Origin: ATZT02 sp046046315 | GTDB lineage: Bacteria > Actinomycetota > Actinomycetes > S36-B12 > UBA5976 | Reading direction: 5' to 3' | Assembly: GCA_046046315.1 (NCBI GenBank) | Contig: JBJOKB010000077.1 | Span: forward strand, 1-10,607 | Length of the DNA: 10,607 nt | Shown here: positions 5,163 to 10,607 of the stretch, piece by piece | How positions within the stretch are numbered: the stretch's first letter is position 1 | How the letters are laid out: each line of letters begins with the position of its first letter | Translations under genes and position numbers: made by a program | The notes under the pieces: generated by a model | What the model was told of the DNA's origin: nothing | Databases searched by the model: none | The model's input: only the letters and a program-made list of their open reading frames with translations

Positions 5163-6416
5163 TTAACCTTTAGGCTCTAGCGTCCTAACTGATTTAACGG
5201 TTAATCCAGACAACACGGCGATCAGCACAATTACTGAACTTATTAATAGGGTTTCTTGAATTCCGATTTTTTCCACTAAAGGTCCAGCAATAATCAAACC
5301 CAATGGTCCAAGTAAAAAAGATCCAAAAGCGTCATAAGAAACTACTCTTGATAAAGACTCTTTAGGAATATGAGTCTGTAATGACGTTATCCAAAGGACA
5401 AAAAATAAATCAAATCCAATACCTGTAGCAAAAGCAGTAGCGGCAATGATGATTATCGGTAAGTTTAAAGCTGTAGCAAGAGGCCAAAAAGCAAATACAA
5501 GAGTTCCAAGCATTCCAATAAATAAAGGATGCTTAGGTCTCATCCTCATGGCCAAAATAACTCCACATAACATTCCAAAAGAATGGGCCCCTGCAATTAC
5601 TGCCCAAGATGCAGGACCATTTAATTCAACTTTTGCATGGAATGGTCCAACCACAGCTAGTAAAGGTTCATAACACATAATTACCAACGAATAAGCAGAA
5701 ACACAGGCTAAAATCCATGGTCTAATTCTTACTTCTTTCCACCCATCTTTCATTTCTTTAAAAACAGGTTTTTGTTTTTCAATATCACCAGGTTTATCAA
5801 ACTTTCTTAATTGCCAAATCAATAAACCTGCAATCAAGAAACTAATTCCATCTATGGCAATAGCTAAACCAGGTCCTAACAAAACTACAATTATTCCACC
5901 AAGTGAATAACCTAAAACATTTGCAGCATTTACTCCAAAACCATTAATCGAATTAGCACTTTGCAATTTAGATTCCGGTAAAACCTGGGGCATAATGCCT
6001 GGAAAAGCTGGCCACCAGATTGCATGCAAAATACCAGTTATTATTCCTAGCCCAACTAATAACGCAACAGTTGCTTGACCGGTGATAAATAAGAATGCTT
6101 CAAATAAAACAAATAAACTCAAAATAATGTCACTTGAGCCTACTAAGCGAGCTCGCCCATAACGATCTGCGATAACTCCACCAAATAACACAAGAAGAAT
6201 TAGTGGCAAAGTTCTTGCGAACATCACCAAACTTAGTGACGTGGCATTTCCTCCAGGAAGATCAAGTACCCCAAACGCCAAAGCTATGGGACCAATTCCG
6301 TTTCCTACATTTGAAATGAATCTTGCAGAAAAGAGAATACGAAAATTTTTCTCTACAAAAACATCTTTAAATTGCTCTGCAATACTTAAATTTTTATCAG
6401 CCAATTGAGTCTTCAA
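5163..6416 (-). CDS. MFS transporter, EntS/MFS_3-type exporter
   Basis: A protein of about 417 residues with the typical MFS_3 opening: NFRILFSARFISNVGNG (about residues 24-40), IALAFGVLDL, then the loop motif GGVIADRYGRARL (about 79-91). WWPAFPGIMPQVLPE (about 134-148) and AANVLGYSLGG are also characteristic of this enterobactin-exporter-like, drug-efflux branch. Twelve membrane segments are expected. The direction is probably export, but the substrate is unknown. The start is uncertain because no ATG is available near the N-terminus. TTG at 6416 gives a 20-base overlap with the thymidine kinase gene and has no ribosome binding site. TTG at 6404 gives an 8-base overlap and has GAAG a few bases upstream, so it is a reasonable alternative. 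The overlap implies co-transcription and coupled translation with the kinase. It ends with TAA next to a hairpin-like repeat and is probably the last gene of the operon. Confidence 0.85.
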   Translation of the reverse strand: MKTQLADKNLSIAEQFKDVFVEKNFRILFSARFISNVGNGIGPIALAFGVLDLPGGNATSLSLVMFARTLPLILLVLFGGVIADRYGRARLVGSSDIILSLFVLFEAFLFITGQATVALLVGLGIITGILHAIWWPAFPGIMPQVLPESKLQSANSINGFGVNAANVLGYSLGGIIVVLLGPGLAIAIDGISFLIAGLLIWQLRKFDKPGDIEKQKPVFKEMKDGWKEVRIRPWILACVSAYSLVIMCYEPLLAVVGPFHAKVELNGPASWAVIAGAHSFGMLCGVILAMRMRPKHPLFIGMLGTLVFAFWPLATALNLPIIIIAATAFATGIGFDLFFVLWITSLQTHIPKESLSRVVSYDAFGSFLLGPLGLIIAGPLVEKIGIQETLLISSVIVLIAVLSGLTVKSVRTLEPKG

Positions 6417-7059
6417 AAGGTAAGGCTGTTTTTGACATATGTTCTTGTTTGGCTTTCTTAGAAGTCACTTTCCGCATATGGTGTTTTCGGCATAAAACTT
6501 CATAAATAACTTCATCTGGTTTGGCGTTAGGTCCAGCATCGCCAACAACGACTTGTTCTCCTTCTGTAACCATTACTCCATTTACTATTCGGGCTTGATG
6601 GGTTGCTTTTTTACCACACCAACAAAGTGCTTCAACTTGCAAAATATTTACGCGATCAGCAATTTCTAACAATCTTTGAGCGCCTGGAAACAATGCGGTG
6701 CGAAAATCTGTGGTGATTCCAAATGTAAACACATCTATTCCAAAATCATCAACTACTCTTGCCAATTGATCAATTTGCACAATCTCGTAAAATTGTGCTT
6801 CGTCACAAATTAAGTAATCAACAGTTTCACCTTTTGATAAAGCTTGGGTCATTAGTCTTAAAAAATTGGTTTCAGGAGTTACTTCAATTGCGCTTGCTTG
6901 AAGTCCAAGTCTGGAACTTAAAGTTGCTTCTCCTGCGCGATCTTTTCTGGTAAAAACTAAACCTCTACGACCTGCACTGGAATGGTTATGGTGAGTTTGC
7001 AATGCCAGGGTGGATTTACCACTATCCATGGTTCCGGAAAAGAAAACTAATTCAGCCAT
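6397..7059 (-). CDS. tdk: Thymidine kinase, type II (TK1-like)
   Basis: A 220-residue cytoplasmic enzyme that phosphorylates thymidine with ATP in the salvage route to dTMP. The P-loop SGTMDSGKST is at residues 8-17. DEAQF at 86-90 carries the catalytic glutamate (Glu87). The structural zinc site is visible as CWC (Cys146, Cys148) plus CRKHH (Cys190, His193/194). The VNGVMVTEGEQVVVGD stretch belongs to the lasso region that holds the thymine base. The length is normal for the family. The ATG at 7059 is chosen because family members begin M-A-E-L right before the first strand. An upstream in-frame TTG at 7083 would put eight extra residues inside a perfect palindrome. No Shine-Dalgarno sequence is seen before the ATG. 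The gene follows the MacB-like permease by 27 bases and overlaps the MFS gene downstream, so it sits in an exporter operon with no obvious functional link. Confidence 0.93.
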   Translation of the reverse strand: MAELVFFSGTMDSGKSTLALQTHHNHSSAGRRGLVFTRKDRAGEATLSSRLGLQASAIEVTPETNFLRLMTQALSKGETVDYLICDEAQFYEIVQIDQLARVVDDFGIDVFTFGITTDFRTALFPGAQRLLEIADRVNILQVEALCWCGKKATHQARIVNGVMVTEGEQVVVGDAGPNAKPDEVIYEVLCRKHHMRKVTSKKAKQEHMSKTALPFEDSIG

Positions 7060-7065
7060 AAGCGC

Positions 7066-7087
7066 AATCTTGTCAGATGACAAGATT
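7066..7087. repeat. Perfect 10-bp inverted repeat between the permease gene and tdk
   Basis: AATCTTGTCA (7066-7075) and TGACAAGATT (7078-7087) are exact reverse complements around two bases. It includes the last base of the permease stop codon and ends six bases before the thymidine kinase ATG. As RNA it can form a tight 9-bp stem with a 4-base loop. No T-run follows, so it is not a textbook terminator. A dimeric repressor operator or a translation-modulating or RNA-processing hairpin ahead of tdk are the other readings. Confidence 0.6.
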
Positions 7088-8253
7088 TACTCAAAGCGCA
7101 ATGCCTCAACAGGTTTTAATTTGGAAGCTGTTCTTGCTGGCCAAACACCAAAAACCACTCCAACAAACATTGAGAAACCTAATGAAGCAAGGATCATTGT
7201 TGGACTTAATGCAAAATTCCATTGGCCAAGTCTTGCTAAAAAGTAAGCCACAACTTCACCAATAATCACACCTATAATTCCACCCACTAATGACAAAACA
7301 ACCGCTTCAATTAAAAATTGAGTGAGAATTTGAGATTGTTGAGCACCAATTGCTCTTCTAATTCCAATTTCTCGAGTTCTTTCTCTAACAGAAACTAACA
7401 TGATGTTCATAATTCCAATTCCACCCACGACCAAACTAATTGAGGCAATTCCGCCCAATAATAAAGATAAAAATTGCTGAACAGTGCCAATTGCATCAAG
7501 TAATTGACTTGCATCTGTGATCACAAAGTCAGCTTCTCTCTCCCCTGTGATGTTGTGGCGAGCTTTTAGAAGTGAAGTTAATTCGGTTGTAACCTGAGGA
7601 ACTATTTCTTCATTAATTGTTTGAACAGTGATTGAACTTAAATATGGAGGGACAGCAATATATTTAAATGCGGTGTCCATTGGAATATAAGCAGTTCCTT
7701 GGGTACCAAATCCATCAGCATCATCTAAAATTCCAACAATTGTAAATTCTGTGGAACCTACTGCAATAGTTGATCCAATAGAGTAAGCATCAAGTTCTAA
7801 ATCAGTTGCTAATGAACTACTTAAAACAATCAGGCGTGCATCTTGAGCATCAATAACGTCTGGCAAAAAAGAGCCAACAAATATATCAGGATCAACCACT
7901 GTTTTGTAATCGGAATCAACTCCTACAACTTGGGCTTTAGTTGAAGCTTGATTTGAGGACAAGGTTGCTCTTCCAGAAACAGTTTCAGAAACTATTTCTA
8001 TTCCCGATACATTTTCAATAGCTTTGACATCATCAAGCGTGATGGATTGATTTGTTGTACCTGTGATGTTTAGATTTCTTGCTCCTAAACCTTTAAATTG
8101 ATCTTGAATTCCAGAGGTAGCTCCTTGAGCAACTGATACAAGGGCAATTAAAGACATAACTCCGATAATGATGCCTAGCATTGTTAAACCAGAACGAGTC
8201 TTGGTTGCAATTATTCTTGAGAAAGCTAATCTTGCAGCGATTAAAATATTCAT
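7087..8253 (-). CDS. MacB-like ABC transporter permease
   Basis: A 388-residue inner-membrane protein with the MacB/FtsX layout. Membrane segment 1 is at about residues 22-42. A large extracytoplasmic domain (about 45-260, MacB_PCD) follows. Three closing segments lie at about 262-288, 312-340 and 352-372 (FtsX domain). The signature VGGIGIMNIMLVSVRER (276-292) followed by TREIGIRRAIGA, and the C-terminal PARTASKLKPVEALR, are diagnostic. Such type VII ABC systems do not carry substrate through the membrane; they use ATP binding to drive mechanical work on an extracytoplasmic partner. The ATG overlaps the TGA of the ATPase gene (ATGA), showing tight coupling. The ATPase is encoded separately, as in Gram-positive systems, rather than fused as in E. 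coli MacB. Substrate unknown; peptide, antibiotic or lipid export is typical. Confidence 0.92.
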   Translation of the reverse strand: MNILIAARLAFSRIIATKTRSGLTMLGIIIGVMSLIALVSVAQGATSGIQDQFKGLGARNLNITGTTNQSITLDDVKAIENVSGIEIVSETVSGRATLSSNQASTKAQVVGVDSDYKTVVDPDIFVGSFLPDVIDAQDARLIVLSSSLATDLELDAYSIGSTIAVGSTEFTIVGILDDADGFGTQGTAYIPMDTAFKYIAVPPYLSSITVQTINEEIVPQVTTELTSLLKARHNITGEREADFVITDASQLLDAIGTVQQFLSLLLGGIASISLVVGGIGIMNIMLVSVRERTREIGIRRAIGAQQSQILTQFLIEAVVLSLVGGIIGVIIGEVVAYFLARLGQWNFALSPTMILASLGFSMFVGVVFGVWPARTASKLKPVEALRFE

Positions 8254-8939
8254 GCTGCACCTCGTTCATCATTTATAACTTTGCCGTCTTTTAGAGTTAT
8301 TCTTCTTTTTGCTCTTTGTGCAACTTCAAGATCATGTGTAATTAAAACAATGGTGATTCCTTCTTTATTTAAACTTTCGAAAAGATCCATAACCTGTTTT
8401 CCTGTATTGGAATCAAGTGCTCCAGTTGGCTCATCGGCCAAAATTAAAGATGGTTCGGTGACTAACGCTCTAGCAATAGCGACTCTTTGTTGTTGACCAC
8501 CTGAAAGTTCTGTGGATTGATGAGTATGGCGATCGCCCATACCCAATTTTTTTAACATTTCCATTGCTTTTTTTCTAGCTTCTTTTGCCGGCACTCCTCG
8601 GTAAAAGAGTGGTGTTGCAACATTGTCTAATGCGTCAGTTTTTGGGAGTAAGAAAAAAGATTGAAACACAAATCCGATGGCTAGATTTCTTAACGAAGTT
8701 AATTTTTTGTCATTTAATTCTGAAAGATCTTCACCAGCAACTTTTACAACTCCGGCAGTTGGCCTATCCAAACAACCAATCAAATTCATCATTGTAGATT
8801 TTCCTGAGCCAGAAGCTCCCACTATTGCAACAAATTCGCCTTTTTCAATGCGAATATCAACACCATCTAGCGCCTTAACAATGGAGGAACCTTCGCCGAA
8901 TGTTTTTGAAACATTCAACATTTCAACAACTGTAGACAT
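8250..8939 (-). CDS. MacB/LolD-type ABC transporter ATP-binding protein
   Basis: A 229-residue soluble ATPase with every functional motif present: Walker A GASGSGKST (41-49), Q-loop glutamine in FQS (Gln93), signature LSGGQ (145-149), Walker B LILADE (165-170) with catalytic Glu170, D-loop ALDS, and H-loop His202 in THD. FQSFFLLP and DEPTGALDS are typical of the LolD/MacB/FtsE subfamily. It should dimerise under the permease encoded directly downstream, whose ATG overlaps this stop by four bases. The ATG at 8939 follows the adaptor stop after two bases. No clear Shine-Dalgarno sequence is present, so translation is probably coupled to the adaptor gene. Confidence 0.95.
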   Translation of the reverse strand: MSTVVEMLNVSKTFGEGSSIVKALDGVDIRIEKGEFVAIVGASGSGKSTMMNLIGCLDRPTAGVVKVAGEDLSELNDKKLTSLRNLAIGFVFQSFFLLPKTDALDNVATPLFYRGVPAKEARKKAMEMLKKLGMGDRHTHQSTELSGGQQQRVAIARALVTEPSLILADEPTGALDSNTGKQVMDLFESLNKEGITIVLITHDLEVAQRAKRRITLKDGKVINDERGAA

Positions 8940-8941
8940 TT

Positions 8942-10492
8942 TTATTTATCAGACCTGTTGTTATTTCTACTATCTCTTTGTTCTGCAAATGGATCTTCAG
9001 AAGTTGGAAGTTTTCCATCTACAGATTTCTTTCCTAGTACCACTTCATCATCTACATTGATGCCACTTAAAATTTCTGCAAGCTGAGATCCAGTTACTCC
9101 AACTTGGACTTTCTTGTCAACTGGATTTTTTTCAGCATCCAGGACTTGAACAAAGGTTTCTTCACCTTTCTTAATCAAAGCTTGTAGAGGAACTGCAATT
9201 GCTGCTTGTTTACTTTGTAAAATAATTTTTGCTGTAACACTCATTCCAATTCTCCAAGTAGAAACGGGTGTATCTGCTTGAGTAAACACAGTAAATTGCG
9301 AAACACCGTTTGAATCTGTGGTAGCTACTTGACCAATTTGAGTGACTTTTCCAGCACTTACTTCACTGCTATTTCCAAGTTTTAATTCAACTACTTGGTC
9401 TAATGCAACATTTGCAATGTCGTATTCATTTACCTTTATGGAAGCAATCATCGGTCCAGATCCAATAGTGGCAATTGCGCTTGAAACTAATGCACCCGGT
9501 GCAGTAAGAATTTCTCTGATGGTGCCATCAACTGGGGCTTTAACAAATTTAGAAGTTCCATCAAAATTCTTTAAAGTGGCAACAGCATCACCTTTTTTAA
9601 CAACGGTTCCAGGTTTAATTTTCAATTCTGTGACAGTCCATTGCTTGGTTCCAACACTTGGAGTATTTGTTACAGCAGCATTTAAATCAATTCCATTTCG
9701 GGAAGTCAAAGTCGCTTTATTATTGACATCAATGTCATAGGTGAATTCGTCAATCAATATTGCATCTGTGTAGCGAATTCGATCACTTCCCACGGGAGTT
9801 ACATCAACTGTGGCAGTCATTCCTGCTCTGGCACTTGCAGGCAGAGTTTTTGGTGTTGGAGTAATGAGTACTTTGTATGTCGGAGTTGTATCACTTGCAG
9901 TAGTTGCACTCGATTTGATTGAAGAAATATAACCTGAAGTTAAGGTATCTGATGAATTTATGGCAATTGCAATCGGTAAACCAACACTTAATTTTGTCGA
10001 TTGTACTTCTGTTACATCAATGCTAATTAATATTTTTCCTGAACCAACTGAAGCAACTGTGCCATTAATTGAAAATCCTGGTACTGCATTTACTGCCCTA
10101 ACTCTTCCTGCAACAGGAGATTTGATTAGTTGAGAATTTCCCTCATAATTTTTTAAAGAAAGAATTGTTTGGTTTTTAGAAACTATGGATCCTTCATCTT
10201 TATTAATTTTACTTACAGTCCAGGTATCACTTAAGGAAGTTGGAGTTCCTGAACTTGAGGTAGAAACTCCAGCGATTTTAGTTAAAACTGCAGGAGAATC
10301 AGCATTTATGTTGAATGTGTATTCATCAACTATTGAACCAGTTGTAGAAACACTGCTTTCAATTAATTCAGGTTTAGCTAGAGCTGTTAAATAAGTATCC
10401 ACTTCTTTTTTATTTGAATTGGTGTAAGTAAAAATTCCTCCAGCTGCCAAAAGAGCCGAAACGGCCACAATCACAATATTGCGCTCACGCAT
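8942..10492 (-). CDS. Extracytoplasmic adaptor (HlyD/MacA-like) with tandem-duplicated core
   Basis: A 516-residue protein with one N-terminal membrane segment (residues about 5-23) and an extracytoplasmic body. It is the likely partner of the MacB-like permease and ATPase, being first in the operon with a 2-bp gap to the ATPase. The core is present twice. Copy 1 (about 55-231) and copy 2 (about 248-424) each hold a V/I-DE-Y/F-T start, a WTV strand (91-93, 285-287), a lipoyl-type pair of half motifs (LKN-Y/F-E/D-G then K-S/A-PV-x-G, 113-129 and 307-323), a GSG turn (150-152, 344-346) and a closing R-x-GM strand (222-225, 414-417). A membrane-proximal domain follows (about 430-490) and then a polar tail rich in Asp, Arg and Asn. 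Neither copy carries the alpha-helical hairpin normally inserted between the lipoyl halves, as expected where there is no TolC to dock. The ATG at 10492 has GAGGG about four bases upstream. Substrate unknown. Confidence 0.88.
   Translation of the reverse strand: MRERNIVIVAVSALLAAGGIFTYTNSNKKEVDTYLTALAKPELIESSVSTTGSIVDEYTFNINADSPAVLTKIAGVSTSSSGTPTSLSDTWTVSKINKDEGSIVSKNQTILSLKNYEGNSQLIKSPVAGRVRAVNAVPGFSINGTVASVGSGKILISIDVTEVQSTKLSVGLPIAIAINSSDTLTSGYISSIKSSATTASDTTPTYKVLITPTPKTLPASARAGMTATVDVTPVGSDRIRYTDAILIDEFTYDIDVNNKATLTSRNGIDLNAAVTNTPSVGTKQWTVTELKIKPGTVVKKGDAVATLKNFDGTSKFVKAPVDGTIREILTAPGALVSSAIATIGSGPMIASIKVNEYDIANVALDQVVELKLGNSSEVSAGKVTQIGQVATTDSNGVSQFTVFTQADTPVSTWRIGMSVTAKIILQSKQAAIAVPLQALIKKGEETFVQVLDAEKNPVDKKVQVGVTGSQLAEILSGINVDDEVVLGKKSVDGKLPTSEDPFAEQRDSRNNNRSDK
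9221..9751 (-). repeat. Adaptor core repeat, copy 2
   Basis: Encodes residues about 248-424 of the adaptor. It aligns in order with copy 1 at an offset of about 193-194 residues: IDEFTYDID with VDEYTFNIN, WTVTELKIKPGTVVKKG with WTVSKINKDEGSIVSKN, LKNFDG with LKNYEG, APVDGTI with SPVAGRV, TIGSG with SVGSG. The similarity is at protein level; the DNA copies have diverged. Confidence 0.75.
9800..10330 (-). repeat. Adaptor core repeat, copy 1
   Basis: Encodes residues about 55-231 of the adaptor. It has the same element order as copy 2, with a Ser/Thr-rich insertion at about 76-90 and another at about 192-206. The two copies are joined by a short linker (about 232-247). Confidence 0.75.
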
Positions 10493-10607
10493 TTATCCCT
10501 CATTCTCAATTTATCTATTTCCAAACTAACACTTTGTACTTTTTACTGCATATTCAAGATAACCAGGTGAACCTTAATGAAATCTGTGTATAACTTAGAA
10601 ATTTGCT
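10493..10607 (-). promoter_or_regulatory. Upstream region of the exporter operon with a response-regulator-like site
   Basis: Read toward the adaptor gene, ACACAGA (10589-10583), four bases, then ATTAAGG (10578-10572) repeat the 7-4-7 layout seen before the DUF305 and His-rich genes; all three share C-A/T-CAGA-N6-TAAG. A GTTCACC lies immediately after (complement of 10568-10574). An AT-rich stretch near 10507-10518 (TAGATAAATT on the minus strand) is a possible -10 region ahead of GAGGG and the ATG at 10492. The assignment is weaker than for the other two sites because only one pair is present and its distance to a -10 box differs. Confidence 0.3.

Noticed and set aside
7060..7083. TTG at 7083 as the thymidine kinase start
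   Set aside because: It lies inside the palindrome and adds eight residues not typical of the family. The ATG at 7059 gives the usual M-A-E-L start.
7061..7102. Direct repeat AGCGCAAT at 7061-7068 and 7095-7102
   Set aside because: It is only 8 bases long and the second copy is within permease codons, so it is probably chance; the palindrome between them is the real signal.
8677..9060. Plus-strand open frame of 127 codons across the ATPase/adaptor junction
   Set aside because: It is a shadow of two strongly supported minus-strand genes with intact motifs.
10585..10593. TTATACACA on the minus strand, a match to the E. coli DnaA-box consensus
   Set aside because: It is a single copy with no cluster and no dnaA/dnaN/rnpA genes nearby, so there is no support for an origin.

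Overview
The window is AT-rich bacterial DNA, densely packed with genes and with little intergenic space. It probably comes from an actinobacterium with a small, low-GC genome, such as a planktonic freshwater or marine lineage. This rests on the actinobacterial flavour of the thymidine kinase, the aquaporin/ArsC pair and the DUF305 protein, on one gene that looks leaderless (a TANNNT -10 box six bases before the ATG), and on the use of GTG/TTG starts. The taxonomic call is inference. I see no RNA genes, insertion sequences or CRISPR arrays.

Left part (1-2682): the 3' end of a beta-CASP metallo-beta-lactamase RNA hydrolase (+) is followed by a membrane-anchored DUF305 protein (+). A convergent MFS transporter (-) comes next. 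A small His-rich membrane-anchored protein (+) is divergent from that transporter. The DUF305 protein and the His-rich protein share a nearly identical N-terminal anchor (KK/RD-x-x-YL-x-x-IGV). Their upstream regions also share 7-4-7 direct repeats of the OmpR/PhoP type (TCACAGA-like) at the same distance from a TAG-type -10 box. They look like a co-regulated envelope pair flanking the transporter.

Middle part (2683-5162, all minus strand): a saccharopine-dehydrogenase-family oxidoreductase abuts the His-rich gene stop-to-stop. Upstream of it lies a two-gene arsenic cassette, an aquaporin-family channel followed by an arsenate reductase, overlapping by GTGA. The presumed job is arsenate reduction followed by exit of arsenite through the channel. 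The channel has NPL in its first half-helix and lacks the usual arginine after the second NPA. Its upstream region holds repeats resembling actinobacterial PHO boxes, which would tie arsenate defence to phosphate starvation.

Right part (5163-10607, all minus strand): a MacAB-like exporter (extracytoplasmic adaptor, ATPase, MacB/FtsX permease) with 2-nt or 4-nt overlapping junctions is followed by a type II thymidine kinase and an EntS/MFS_3-type transporter. A perfect 10-bp inverted repeat separates the permease stop from the kinase start. The adaptor is unusual: its lipoyl/barrel core is duplicated in tandem and neither copy has the alpha-helical hairpin that Gram-negative adaptors use to reach TolC.
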